37,836 bases of DNA from Pseudooceanicola sp. (GCA_002709085.1 PAPR01000045.1:1-37836), one strand, 5' to 3'; shown: positions 25,310 through 34,461, counted from the first letter of the stretch. Notes: a model not told the origin generated them from the letters alone. Numbers and translations: made by a program.

Positions 25310-26422
25310 CTATTCGTGGTAGTCTAAGGTGTCGTGCCCAGCGTCGCGCAAATATTTTTCTTTTTTAAAAAGTTTTAAATCTGCTTCCATCATTTCTGCA
25401 ACCAACTGCGGCAAGGTATGCTTTGGAGTCCAGTTTAATTTTTGCTGACACTTGCCAGCATCACCAATCAACAAGTCAACCTCTGTGGGGCGATGGTAAT
25501 TGGGGTCTACCTTAACTACCGCTTTTCCTTTTGGTAATTGATATTCCGGATTGTCACAAGATACTACTGCGCCCACTTCCTTTTCGCTTTCTCCGCTAAA
25601 ATTTAAGGATATTCCAACTTCGGCAAAAGCCATTTCTACAAACTCTCGAACGGAAGTTGTTTTGCCGGTTGCAATTACATAGTCATCGGGTTTATCCTGT
25701 TGCAGCATTAGCCACATTGCCTCTACATAGTCCTTGGCGTGGCCCCAGTCGCGTCTTGCATTCAGATTCCCTAAATACAGCGTATCCTGCATGCCCAATA
25801 CTATTTTTGCAGTGGCACGGGTAATCTTGCGGGTAACAAAGGTTTCACCTCGCAGGGGCGATTCGTGATTGAATAAAATACCGTTACAGGCAAAAATGTT
25901 ATAGGCTTCCCTATAATTTACTGTAATCCAATAGCCGTACAATTTTGCCACACCATATGGACTACGTGGATAAAAGGGGGTTTTTTCAGTCTGCGGCACT
26001 TGTTGTACCAATCCGTATAGTTCAGAGGTTGAGGCTTGATATATTTTGGTTTTTTGGGTTAGCCCCAGCAAACGAACGGCTTCCAATATTCGCAATGTCC
26101 CCAAACCATCCACATTGGCAGTATATTCTGGAGTATCAAAACTCACTTTTACGTGGCTCATTGCCCCGAGATTATAAATTTCATCGGGTTGTACTTCCTG
26201 AATGATGCGGGTAAGGTTCATGGAGTCGCTTAAATCACCATAATGCAATTTAAAGCGGATGTTCTTTTCGTGGGGGTCTTGGTATAGATGGTCTATACGG
26301 GAAGTGTTAAAAGAAGAAGCCCTTCTTTTTATTCCATGGACCCGATAGCCTTTGTCTAGTAGCAGTTCGGCTAAATAAGCTCCATCCTGTCCGGTAATTC
26401 CTGTAATAAGCGCCTTTTTCAT
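25310..26422 (-). CDS. gmd: GDP-mannose 4,6-dehydratase
   Basis: Converts GDP-D-mannose to GDP-4-keto-6-deoxymannose, the first step to GDP-L-fucose. [20 protein letters not shown] (2-21) is the NADP glycine loop, [20 protein letters not shown] the following conserved stretch, [19 protein letters not shown] holds Ser/Thr-Glu of the active site, and [15 protein letters not shown] has YxxxK. GC (about 50%) is higher than most of the locus, as expected for a conserved housekeeping-like gene. The 87-bp gap before it has no recognisable promoter. GDP-mannose itself must come from genes outside the window. Confidence 0.96.
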   Translation of the reverse strand: MKKALITGITGQDGAYLAELLLDKGYRVHGIKRRASSFNTSRIDHLYQDPHEKNIRFKLHYGDLSDSMNLTRIIQEVQPDEIYNLGAMSHVKVSFDTPEYTANVDGLGTLRILEAVRLLGLTQKTKIYQASTSELYGLVQQVPQTEKTPFYPRSPYGVAKLYGYWITVNYREAYNIFACNGILFNHESPLRGETFVTRKITRATAKIVLGMQDTLYLGNLNARRDWGHAKDYVEAMWLMLQQDKPDDYVIATGKTTSVREFVEMAFAEVGISLNFSGESEKEVGAVVSCDNPEYQLPKGKAVVKVDPNYHRPTEVDLLIGDAGKCQQKLNWTPKHTLPQLVAEMMEADLKLFKKEKYLRDAGHDTLDYHE

Positions 26423-26509
26423 TTAGGTAAAATCATTACTAAAGTGGATAAATAGGTAAGGTGTGATTAATTGGATTACAAATTACGCCAATCTAGGCGA
26501 GGTAAAAAA

Positions 26510-27358
26510 TTAATCTATCCATTTAGGAGAATCCATCATCTGTACAATCCATTTCCTTTTAAACATTTTAAAGATACTCCAAGGAAGTATATTCGCTATT
26601 TTGCTATAGAATTTAAAAAGAAAGAAATGTATCTTTTTATACCGTGGTAATTTATTGAAGTTAGATTTTAATGCCTGCTCCACCTCCTTTAGGTACCCTT
26701 TTTTATCACTTGACTTTTGGCCTTCCCGTACCCTAAATGCTGCCAGCTGTTTTTTACTGCAATAGAGAATTTGGTGTCTAAAAAACCGCATCCATAGATC
26801 AAAATCGGCTGCCATTTTATACTCTAAGTTTAGGGTGCCTCCCGCTTTATTCCATAATTCCCTTGTCCAAAAGGTAGATTCTTGTTGTATAAAAGAAAAA
26901 TGTTTTCTGTGTTCGCTAAGGTAAAAGAACCAAGGAGAAAAAACGTGTTCCCGTTGAAGAATTAATTCTTCTTTTTCATTAATCACGGAAGGCAATCCTT
27001 GCAACCAATGCATTTTTTTATTCGCTGTAAACTTCTTTGCTATATAGTTTAGGGAACCTTCCCAAAGAACATCATCAGAATTAATCCAGCACATAATAGT
27101 CCCTGATGATCTTGAAAACCCTTTATTGATAGCGTCATACATACCCTTATCGGGTTCGCTAACCCAATAGTGTAATTTTTTGCTGTACTTAGCTATGATA
27201 TCCGAAGAAGAATCAGTACTGCCCCCATCAATAATAATATATTCTAAATTGGGATATTCTTGGTTCAATACAGATAAAATGGTCTGCTCCAAAAAATCCC
27301 CTTGATTGTAATTAGGGGTTACTACTGAAATTTTTGGATATGGATTATTTGATATCAA
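26510..27358 (-). CDS. Glycosyltransferase family 2 (GT-A), 282 aa
   Basis: GT2 enzyme: YPKISVVTPNYNQGDFLEQT, EYIIIDGGSTDSSSDII, SEPDKGMYDAINKGFSRSSG and metal site NSDDVLWEG. The MYDAINKGF phrase puts it with WcaA-like transferases. KMAADFDLWMRFFRHQILY is the acceptor-side segment. The start seems to be TTG at 27358 (TTG ATA TCA), because a stop codon directly precedes it and no Met lies before the conserved strand. Spaced 20 bp from the FkbM-like gene. Confidence 0.88.
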   Translation of the reverse strand: MISNNPYPKISVVTPNYNQGDFLEQTILSVLNQEYPNLEYIIIDGGSTDSSSDIIAKYSKKLHYWVSEPDKGMYDAINKGFSRSSGTIMCWINSDDVLWEGSLNYIAKKFTANKKMHWLQGLPSVINEKEELILQREHVFSPWFFYLSEHRKHFSFIQQESTFWTRELWNKAGGTLNLEYKMAADFDLWMRFFRHQILYCSKKQLAAFRVREGQKSSDKKGYLKEVEQALKSNFNKLPRYKKIHFFLFKFYSKIANILPWSIFKMFKRKWIVQMMDSPKWID

Positions 27359-27378
27359 TTAATAAGAATAATATAAGG

Positions 27379-28125
27379 CTATACCGAATCATAGGTGTTG
27401 TTCAAAAACAATGGTGTTTTTGATGGAATGAAAAAAATATCCATTTGCCAGAAAGCCTGATCCTTTTTTCTGAGCATTAAGTCTACTAAATCTACAGGCA
27501 AAAAACCAAGCCTTTCCATATAGCTGCATAGTTCCCAAAACTTAAGACTATCTTCAGTTAACTGAAAATTGTATGCCTCAATAATAATAAGCTCCGCTTC
27601 CTTGATTATATTTTTTGCGCCTTCCAAAATAGGTATTTCAAAACCATGGGTATCTAACTTTAATAAATAGGGTCCCTTCAAACCTCTTTTTCTAATCTCC
27701 GTATCCAATGATACTACTGGCACTTCAATAAAGTTAGTTCCCTGTGGTTTTTCTGAGGCCATTCCTCCAAATAAATTGCTATTATCAAAATAGATAGTGC
27801 CCGCTTCCTTACCTGCTGCTGCCAACACAAAGTCAAGATTTGGATAACGCTGTTTACAGTTCCTTAAACCCTCTAAATGTCCTTCTTGGGCTTCTACCAA
27901 AAGGTATTGTGCTTCGGGATAAAATTTCATACATCTTTCAGACCATCTGCCATCAGAAGATCCTACATCTATTACTGTTTCTATCTTAACACCACGTTTT
28001 ACGCAACGCTTAAAAGCTTCATTAAAAGTGTATTTATTATATATTTTATACTTGGGGGTATCGCCTATCCTTTTTATTTGATACCCTTTTTTGCGAAGTA
28101 TTTTTTTAATAAGTCCTTTTATCAT
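27379..28125 (-). CDS. FkbM-family methyltransferase, 248 aa
   Basis: FkbM-like SAM-dependent methyltransferase. VKIETVIDVGSSDGRWSERC is motif I, QYLLVEAQEGHLEGLRNCKQ ends strand 2 with its acidic residue, and LLKLDTHGFEIPILEGAKNI is the family-typical K-D-x-x-G-x-E block (usually KIDVEG.E). The N-terminus is basic (MIKGLIKKILRKKGYQIKRI), possibly membrane-associating. I take ATG 28125 over an upstream TTG (28149); it overlaps the GT4 gene by 20 bp. Likely O-methylates a sugar. Confidence 0.87.
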   Translation of the reverse strand: MIKGLIKKILRKKGYQIKRIGDTPKYKIYNKYTFNEAFKRCVKRGVKIETVIDVGSSDGRWSERCMKFYPEAQYLLVEAQEGHLEGLRNCKQRYPNLDFVLAAAGKEAGTIYFDNSNLFGGMASEKPQGTNFIEVPVVSLDTEIRKRGLKGPYLLKLDTHGFEIPILEGAKNIIKEAELIIIEAYNFQLTEDSLKFWELCSYMERLGFLPVDLVDLMLRKKDQAFWQMDIFFIPSKTPLFLNNTYDSV

Positions 28126-29401
28126 TTTTTTTATCCAAAATATTTTCAAACAGAGTAAGATAAGCCTTTGTCTGAACTTTTAAATCATATTTTTTAATTG
28201 CCTCAGTACGTATAACCTTCCTATCAAAATGTTCAATATTATTTAAAAAAATATTTAACGACTCTAATAAAGCATCGACACTGACCTCTTTTGCCAAAAG
28301 GCCATTTTTACCATGTGCTACCATATCTAAAATTCCACCCACAGGAAAACCAATAACCGGAGTACCGCACATTAAAGATTCCAGCACTGTATTAGGTAAA
28401 TTATCCATCAATGAGGGGATCACAAAAACATCTGCTGCCGAAAATGCAATGCTCATTATACGTTCGTCCTGAATTAGACCTAATTCTAGTACATTATTTT
28501 TTGTATCAAAAGCGTTGTCTGACTGCCCTATAGCACATAACACAACATCATTTCTTTCAAGTTTTTCAAAAGCCTTTTTAAGATATACAAACCCTTTACG
28601 GTTATTGCTAATTGAATCTGCCACAAATAAAATTACTTTCTTGTCCTTTGGTAGATTTAATAGCTCTCTGGAATATTTACGGTCGTGCGGCTTAAATATT
28701 TCAGAATTTAATCCATAAGGTATACAGTAGACTTTTCTGTTTTGAAAGGCATCACTTTTTTTGGCTTCTGTGGCCAACCAAGTTGATGGTGCAACAATTG
28801 TCAAGTTTTGAACCTTCTTAAGTGCTTTAATAATTAATCTTTGATTTTTGGAAGAAACATTCTTCTCGTAATTTGTTTTAGCTCTTTTTAATGGAAATCC
28901 ATCAGCATCCATCCCCAAATATTTCTCTTCATAATGTTCTCCGCCCGTAAATGGGTGCATATCGTGAAGTGTCCATATTAAAGGTTTTTTATTTTTTTTA
29001 AAAAAAGATTCATAATCCAAAAATCCAGCTACCCAATGCAAGTTTACTATATCGGCTTCTTGGTACAATGGTGAATTAGTAATATCAAAATTGGATGTCG
29101 GAAAACTGAACCACTCCAGTCCCTTTGATCTACTTTTCAGAAAAGCATTATCCTCTGAAACAGGCTCTTTTACAAGTAATTTTAATTTTTTCAAAACTCT
29201 TCTAAACTTACCTTGAATCTTTGAAATAACGGACTGTTTTTTTTGATTTGGGTTTAAGGTATGCGCATTAGGTATATTGTTTTTTTTGTTTTGCAATAAT
29301 AAAGATGCGGCAATATTTTCATTTAATAAATCCTCATACAATCGTAAACATGCATTTGCTGCCCCTCCTTTGTCAAAGGTATTTACAATAAGTATTTTCA
29401 T
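28106..29401 (-). CDS. Glycosyltransferase family 4 (GT-B), 431 aa
   Basis: WcaC-like GT4 protein. It opens MKILIVNTFDKGGAANACLR, has PLIWTLHDMHPFTGGEHYEE (a WTLHDMWPFTGGCHY-type block that is diagnostic of this subgroup), YCIPYGLNSEIFKP at the junction, VILFVADSISNNRKGF, and MDNLPNTVLESLMCGTPVIG as the donor motif. ATG 29401 overlaps the preceding stop (29398) as ATGA. Low GC, like the rest of 28.1-32.6 kb. Confidence 0.9.
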   Translation of the reverse strand: MKILIVNTFDKGGAANACLRLYEDLLNENIAASLLLQNKKNNIPNAHTLNPNQKKQSVISKIQGKFRRVLKKLKLLVKEPVSEDNAFLKSRSKGLEWFSFPTSNFDITNSPLYQEADIVNLHWVAGFLDYESFFKKNKKPLIWTLHDMHPFTGGEHYEEKYLGMDADGFPLKRAKTNYEKNVSSKNQRLIIKALKKVQNLTIVAPSTWLATEAKKSDAFQNRKVYCIPYGLNSEIFKPHDRKYSRELLNLPKDKKVILFVADSISNNRKGFVYLKKAFEKLERNDVVLCAIGQSDNAFDTKNNVLELGLIQDERIMSIAFSAADVFVIPSLMDNLPNTVLESLMCGTPVIGFPVGGILDMVAHGKNGLLAKEVSVDALLESLNIFLNNIEHFDRKVIRTEAIKKYDLKVQTKAYLTLFENILDKKNDKRTY

Positions 29402-30240
29402 GATTTTTTTGCCTCTAGAAATAAAGAATCTGGTTTTCTAACTTCTCCATCAATTACATCCAATTGGTATTTTCCCCAATTGTCAATTTCACTTTCAAAA
29501 GCATTACTATGAATTATTTCGCTAAAACCTACTTCTTTTAAAAGTTCTGTAAGAGAATATCTATCATACATCCACTGATGTATTTCCCCATTTAATCTAA
29601 ATTGACCTATACGAAGTGCTTTTTTTTGCGCTACAGTTAAAACTTTATTTTTGGATTTATGGAAAAATTTGTTTTTAAGCTTTTTTAAAAGATGTTTTAT
29701 GAGGGAGTTTCTTTTTGATGATGCTTTTAACTTTTTTTTCCTTGAAGTTGGACTGTTCAAAAATGCTTGTCTGATTATTTTTCCTTCCATACCAATTCGT
29801 TCATAAACATAATTCTCATTAGGAATCGTAGGTTGAAATAAATATTCTTTCATTGCCCCACCAGATTCATTTCTAACCATTTGATCAAGGAGTTCTAATT
29901 TTATCCATTCATAATTATTTTTTCCATTTACGTCTCCCATTGAAGCCAGTTCAAGATTCTTCAAATATTCTTTAGCTATACTTTCAAGATCTGGAACGGC
30001 AATTCTTATAATTCCACTTGGCTTTAAAACCCGAAAACACTCTTTTAAGAAGTTTAACCCATCAATTTTTGAGAAATGCTCTAGAACATGAGAATGATAG
30101 ACTACGTTTACTGATTTATCATCCAATGGAATACCTTCCAACAAATTATGGGAAATAACATTATCACTATTGGATACAAAGTCAATATTAATCCAGTCTT
30201 TATGATATTTTTGGCCACAACCTAAATTCAGTAATTTCAT
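29398..30240 (-). CDS. Class I SAM-dependent methyltransferase, 280 aa
   Basis: MKLLNLGCGQKYHKDWINID is motif I with the D of strand 2 close behind, a compact N-terminus typical of glycan-locus methyltransferases. VVYHSHVLEHFSKIDGLNFL and CFRVLKPSGIIRIAVPDLES complete the fold. The insert at about 120-220 is basic and lysine-rich. It sits 3 bp after the FkbM-like gene (30244). Probably methylates a sugar; it is also a candidate for a chain-terminating methylation because it lies close to wzt. That last point is speculation. Confidence 0.85.
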   Translation of the reverse strand: MKLLNLGCGQKYHKDWINIDFVSNSDNVISHNLLEGIPLDDKSVNVVYHSHVLEHFSKIDGLNFLKECFRVLKPSGIIRIAVPDLESIAKEYLKNLELASMGDVNGKNNYEWIKLELLDQMVRNESGGAMKEYLFQPTIPNENYVYERIGMEGKIIRQAFLNSPTSRKKKLKASSKRNSLIKHLLKKLKNKFFHKSKNKVLTVAQKKALRIGQFRLNGEIHQWMYDRYSLTELLKEVGFSEIIHSNAFESEIDNWGKYQLDVIDGEVRKPDSLFLEAKKS

Positions 30241-30243
30241 AGA

Positions 30244-31074
30244 CTATTTTTCTTTATATCCAAAAATATTCAATTGAAAATCCATATTGCAATAACTACC
30301 TAAACCCATCAATGGTGAGTTCAAAGAATTATTCCCTGGTATAGACATATATATTCTAAACTTTGCTTTGGTAAGTATATCAATGATTACATTTAATGTT
30401 TGAGGTTGTCCAACAAAGGAATGATATTCTACAAAAATTCTTTCAACTTTTCCAAGATCGTTCTCAATATCTTTTAAAACTTCAGTTTCTGCCCCTTCTA
30501 TATCCAATTTTAAAAAATCCACAGTTCGATTTAAATATGGTTTAAGCGATAAAACACTTATTGAATTTGTTGCAGCTACAGTTTTATCTAATGATGCTAT
30601 TAACCCCGCATCTGCACCTTCAGATTTGAATTGAATGGTGGTGTCCTCTTTCCAAATTCCTTTTTGAATTAATTCAACGCTTTTTAAAGCATAAGACTCG
30701 ATGTTTTTTTTTAAAATATTAAAAATTTCAGCGTCTGGTTCAAAAGCTAAAATATTAGAAGAAGGATATAAAAGTTTTAAATAAATTGTAGCAAGACCAA
30801 TGTTAGCACCCCCATCAATTATATATGGTTCATTTTTTTTAGTTTTAAACTTATAAATGTGTTGTTCAAAAATTTCTTTTTGCATAAAAAGAAAAGAAGC
30901 ATTATCTGGGATAATTAACTCTCTTCCTTTAAAATATAGTTTAGTTTTTGTATACCGCGGAATTTTTCTCAGTTCTTCGAAAGGGTCTTTTTTAAGGTCT
31001 TTTTCTATTAAACCTAATTTCCTTTTTATAAGCCTTTTAATTTCAGGCGGAATAATTTTTTTTAATTTTATCAA
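30244..31074 (-). CDS. FkbM-family methyltransferase, 276 aa
   Basis: FkbM-type: PYIIDGGANIGLATIYLKLL (motif I), NILAFEPDAEIFNILKKNIE (strand 2 acidic end), GIWKEDTTIQFKSEGADAGL, and VDFLKLDIEGAETEVLKDIE, the canonical family block. The N-terminus is strongly basic (IKLKKIIPPEIKRLIKRKLG). The start is TTG at 31074 (TTG ATA AAA); an ATG 5 bases upstream is out of frame and runs into a stop at once, and the next in-frame Met is at residue 64. A second FkbM-like gene lies 2.1 kb downstream (27379-28125), so two different sites may be methylated. Confidence 0.88.
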   Translation of the reverse strand: MIKLKKIIPPEIKRLIKRKLGLIEKDLKKDPFEELRKIPRYTKTKLYFKGRELIIPDNASFLFMQKEIFEQHIYKFKTKKNEPYIIDGGANIGLATIYLKLLYPSSNILAFEPDAEIFNILKKNIESYALKSVELIQKGIWKEDTTIQFKSEGADAGLIASLDKTVAATNSISVLSLKPYLNRTVDFLKLDIEGAETEVLKDIENDLGKVERIFVEYHSFVGQPQTLNVIIDILTKAKFRIYMSIPGNNSLNSPLMGLGSYCNMDFQLNIFGYKEK

Positions 31075-31114
31075 AACATCAATTATTACTTAAATCTTAT
31101 AAAATTATTTAATA

Positions 31115-31927
31115 TTACAAATAACCTAAATACTTTAATTCTTTGTTTGATTCTGATTCAAAAATACGAATTAAGTTTTCTGGTACCTCCTCTTTATAAG
31201 ATCCTATTTTTCCCTTTCTGATAAAGTCTTTTTGAGGGTCCCAATTCTTATTATTCCAACCAAACTCAACTTCCTTTCTTTTCATTTCAACAAATGTATT
31301 TCCTTGAATTGCTCTATTAATAACCTCGTCAGTGCGGTCTAATTGCGCGAAGGCAAGAACAGCTATCATTTGATTTAATGGGTCTCTTATTAAATCTTCA
31401 TATTTCACTATTAAAATTTCTGCATTATATGGGTTATTTATCCATTGTCTCGTGTGCTCGTGCCACTTAGAAGGATAAATATCTTTTCCAGAAACAATCA
31501 TGTCTTCAAGACTAGTGATTTTACCCAATGCTTTATTCATTGCATAATATGATGCCATAACATCTCTACCGTCTCTAACTAAATGAATAACGCGTTTCAT
31601 TTTTTCAGATGGTAAATTGTGGGTTTTAAAAAACATACTATCAGAAAATCGTTTATAGTAATCTTTACCATGAACATCAGGAATTAATTCCTGTGTTAAT
31701 GTGTCAGGAAGCAATGAAGTTTCAATACCGTATTTGACTCCAGCAATTAGATTCTGCATCCAAGTATTTCCTGATTTTGGATAACCTGCAATAAAAATGT
31801 CACTTTCGTTTGTTTTTTTAATAGATACAAAATCTGTCGGAAGTAAACTGGTTTTTTGATTTAATTTTCGTTTTTCCTTCTCAGAAAGCACTATTTTTAA
31901 AATAGCCTTTTTTAGTTTATTTTTCAT
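31115..31927 (-). CDS. Sulfotransferase (PF00685-like), 270 aa
   Basis: DIFIAGYPKSGNTWMQNLIA (about 44-63) is the classic 5'-phosphosulfate-binding loop (YPKSGTTW), RVIHLVRDGRDVMASYYAMN the 3'-phosphate site (R and S), and MKRKEVEFGWNNKNWDPQ with FIRKGKIGSYKE the C-terminal RKG.xGdWK block, altered to RKGKIGSYKE. All cofactor-binding elements are present. ATG 31927 is preferred; the frame reaches a TTG at 31957. Likely PAPS-dependent sulfation of the glycan. It is the gene right after wzt, 63 bp away. Confidence 0.9.
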   Translation of the reverse strand: MKNKLKKAILKIVLSEKEKRKLNQKTSLLPTDFVSIKKTNESDIFIAGYPKSGNTWMQNLIAGVKYGIETSLLPDTLTQELIPDVHGKDYYKRFSDSMFFKTHNLPSEKMKRVIHLVRDGRDVMASYYAMNKALGKITSLEDMIVSGKDIYPSKWHEHTRQWINNPYNAEILIVKYEDLIRDPLNQMIAVLAFAQLDRTDEVINRAIQGNTFVEMKRKEVEFGWNNKNWDPQKDFIRKGKIGSYKEEVPENLIRIFESESNKELKYLGYL

Positions 31928-31990
31928 GATAAATGACCATTCAATATGCCAAAACAATTCTTATTTATATTATTAGTTTGAAATAAAAAG

Positions 31991-33199
31991 CTAGTTTTTA
32001 AAATTCTGAAATTCTGTTGTCAACAAAAAGGGGGGAAAAATATCTCTATCATCAATTACTTGAAAAAATAACACTCCATTGATTCTGAGATAATAATCCT
32101 GAGTAGAGGTTTTACCCGCCACTATATGAACTGTGTATACCCCCTTGGACAGTTGTAGGCTTTTATGCGTCACAATAAATTCAATAGTGCTATCAATGAT
32201 TTTCAATCCTGCAGATTCATCGTTACAATTCAAATAAGCTACAGGTCGTTGTTCTTTATCAAAAATTATTACCGTAAAAATTGGAATGGCCTTTAGAGCT
32301 TTTTTTATTTTAAATCTAAAATGAAATTTTAAATCATCCAACCATTTTAATTGTGGCACACCATCAATTATATTTTGAGACTCTAATAAATTAACCTCTT
32401 CCAATTCAATTGTATTATCATTATATACAAGATTAAACTTATTATCCACAAAACGTTCATAATATAAATCTATTCCTTTTGCAACATCATTTCCTTGAAA
32501 TTTAGAAATTCCATTTTCCATCAATATGATCTGGTTACAAATCCGAGAAACCATGGGCATAGAGTGAGAAACAAAAACAATGGCCGTTTTGGGTAGAATG
32601 GCATCAATCTGTTTAAAACATTTTATTACAAAACCCATATCCCCCACCGCCAGTACCTCATCAATAATCAACACATCCGGCTCCATCTGTGCTGCCACGG
32701 CAAAACCCAGGCGCACCTTCATCCCGCTGCTGTAGTTTTGTACGGGCATATCTATAAACTCGCGTATCTCGGCAAAGTCAATTATCTCCTCCACTTTTTG
32801 GTCAATCTCCTTTCGGGTAAAGCCCAAAATAGCACCGTTGTTATAGATGTTTTCGCGGCCACTTAAAATTGGGTTAAAACCAGCACCAAGTTCTATCAAG
32901 GCGCCTACCCTGCCCTTGATGGTTACCTTGCCAGCATCGGGGTTAATAAGGCCGTTCAATATTTTTAATAGGGTAGATTTTCCTGCTCCGTTATGGCCAA
33001 TTAATCCAAGGCATTCGCCACGCCGTAACTCAAAACTAATATCCTTTACCGCCCAAAACTCCTTGGGTCTCAGCTCACGTTCGTTGCGATTGCCGCTCAA
33101 GCCAGAAGCCAGATCCTTCACTCCATACCAAAGGCTGGTCTTAAGGTCTTTGCAGAACTTTTTGGAGAGGTTTTCAACGGATACTAGGACTTCGCTCAT
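31991..33199 (-). CDS. wzt: ABC transporter ATPase for polysaccharide export with C-terminal recognition domain
   Basis: Energises export of the finished lipid-linked glycan across the inner membrane with Wzm. ATPase motifs: Walker A GLIGHNGAGKST (65-76), signature YSSGMKVRLGF (156-166), Walker B DVLIIDE (175-181), H-loop SHSM (211-214). Residues from about 255 to 402 form an extra domain (FNLVYNDNTIELEEVNLLES onward) that fits Wzt_C, which reads the non-reducing end modification in E. coli O9a-type systems. GC drops sharply near 32640, within the ATPase domain after the D-loop, and the C-terminal part is 23-33% GC. The wzm gene ends 161 bp upstream, across a heptamer repeat spacer. Confidence 0.94.
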   Translation of the reverse strand: MSEVLVSVENLSKKFCKDLKTSLWYGVKDLASGLSGNRNERELRPKEFWAVKDISFELRRGECLGLIGHNGAGKSTLLKILNGLINPDAGKVTIKGRVGALIELGAGFNPILSGRENIYNNGAILGFTRKEIDQKVEEIIDFAEIREFIDMPVQNYSSGMKVRLGFAVAAQMEPDVLIIDEVLAVGDMGFVIKCFKQIDAILPKTAIVFVSHSMPMVSRICNQIILMENGISKFQGNDVAKGIDLYYERFVDNKFNLVYNDNTIELEEVNLLESQNIIDGVPQLKWLDDLKFHFRFKIKKALKAIPIFTVIIFDKEQRPVAYLNCNDESAGLKIIDSTIEFIVTHKSLQLSKGVYTVHIVAGKTSTQDYYLRINGVLFFQVIDDRDIFPPFLLTTEFQNFKN

Positions 33200-33254
33200 T
33201 GGTGATTCAGGATTCGGGATTTGTTGATTTGTTGTTGGGTTATTGGGTAATTGG

Positions 33255-33360
33255 GTTATTCGTTAATCGTTATTCGTTATTCGTTATTCGTTATTCGAAA
33301 GACATTATCAAAATCCTATTCACTATTCACTATTAACTATTCACTACTCACTATTCACTA
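33255..33360. repeat. Two heptamer arrays in the wzm-wzt spacer
   Basis: 33255-33297 is six units of GTTATTC/GTTAATC with 7-bp period. 33316-33360 is six units of CTATTCA-type (CTATTAA, CTACTCA variants), also 7-bp, ending at the wzm stop. Just before it, 33233-33260 has an 8-bp GGGTTATT-like run. The spacer is presumably transcribed with the operon. Confidence 0.8.
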
Positions 33361-34206
33361 TCAAGCACTCATCCTCTCAACCAAAATAGGAATTGAAATT
33401 CTATAGAACAACAAAGCAATAAAAAACAGGGGGATACAGCAAGCGATTACTATTAAAAAATAGGTGAGATGTGCTGGGGGCATGCCTACGGCTAGGTCTC
33501 GGGCTGTTAAAATTATTGGGGTAAAAGGGTTTAATTCCATTACCGTTTTCATTATTCCACTTTTGGGAATTCCATAGACCACAGGTGTAACGTACATCAA
33601 AAAGCCCAGCCCAAAGCCTATCAAGCGACCAATGTCTTTATAAAGCATCCCTAAGGGGGTGATAAACAACCCAAGAGTAGTACCAAACAATACCCCGCCC
33701 AAAATAGCCAGGGGAAAAAGCAAAAGACTCCAATGAAAGCCTACCCCAAAAAAGAAGATAAACACCAATAACAGCAATACTTTTATGGAGCTATTAAACA
33801 AGAGCTTATATACGCCCGAAACTACTAATGCTTCCTTTGGGAAATTGATTTTTGACAGGATGGACTTGGCGCTGTTGGTACTGGTCATAGGTGAATTGAT
33901 GGATTCGGTAATAATAGACCACAACAAAGTACCCGAAAAGGCATAGACCGGATACGGTATTCCGGTATCGGTAACGCGTACCGTTCCTGAATTGTTCAGA
34001 AATATCCAAACAAAGGCCGTAGCAAGAGGGGTTACAAACGCCCAAATAATACCCAGATAGCTCTGGCGGTACTGTGCTTGTATGTCACGCTTTGCCAATT
34101 GGAAGGACAAAAACCGCGACCGCGCTATATCGGCCAGGCTCTCTTTCAGCAACTTGCCTATACGAAGGTTGTTTTCTTTTTGATAGACTTTGGTTTCCAG
34201 TTCCAT
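33361..34206 (-). CDS. wzm: ABC-2 type polysaccharide export permease
   Basis: Membrane subunit of the O-antigen/polysaccharide ABC exporter. The N-terminal cytoplasmic part has LSFQLAKRDIQAQYRQSYLG, the family-typical RD...YRQS.LG stretch before the first membrane span (IIWAFVTPLATAFVWIFL). Further spans are near LLLVFIFFFGVGFHWSLLLF, AILGGVLFGTTLGLFITPLG, IGFGLGFLMYVTPVVYGIP and a last one near YFLIVIACCIPLFFIALLFY, giving about six in total. Its partner wzt follows. It is the first gene of the minus-strand operon; no convincing promoter is visible in the repeat-rich DNA upstream. Confidence 0.93.
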   Translation of the reverse strand: MELETKVYQKENNLRIGKLLKESLADIARSRFLSFQLAKRDIQAQYRQSYLGIIWAFVTPLATAFVWIFLNNSGTVRVTDTGIPYPVYAFSGTLLWSIITESINSPMTSTNSAKSILSKINFPKEALVVSGVYKLLFNSSIKVLLLLVFIFFFGVGFHWSLLLFPLAILGGVLFGTTLGLFITPLGMLYKDIGRLIGFGLGFLMYVTPVVYGIPKSGIMKTVMELNPFTPIILTARDLAVGMPPAHLTYFLIVIACCIPLFFIALLFYRISIPILVERMSA

Positions 34207-34263
34207 TGGGTTTGGGGAGCGGGTTTTATTCTTTGGGGCTAAGATAGGGATTTTGGTTAAACT

Positions 34264-34461
34264 GTTGTCGGTTATCGGTTATCTGTTATCTGTTATCGGT
34301 TATCTGTTGTCGGTTATCGGTTAATCGGTTATCTGTTATCGGTTGTCGGTTCTCGGTTGTCGGTTGTGGATTGGGGATTGGGGATTTGGAATTTGGGATT
34401 TTTGGTTTCTTGTTTCTTGTTTCTGGTTTCTCGTTTCTTGTTTCTTGTTTCTTGTTTTTTG
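34264..34461. repeat. Successive heptamer arrays upstream of wzm
   Basis: 34264-34369 holds about 15 units of GTTATCG/GTTATCT/GTTGTCG/GTTCTCG with 7-bp period and one 8-bp slip (GTTAATCG). 34370-34400 has GGGGATT/TGGGATT units, and 34406-34461 eight units of TTTCTTG with single-base variants. All three motifs keep the 7-bp period although their sequences differ. No gene is present. Confidence 0.85.
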
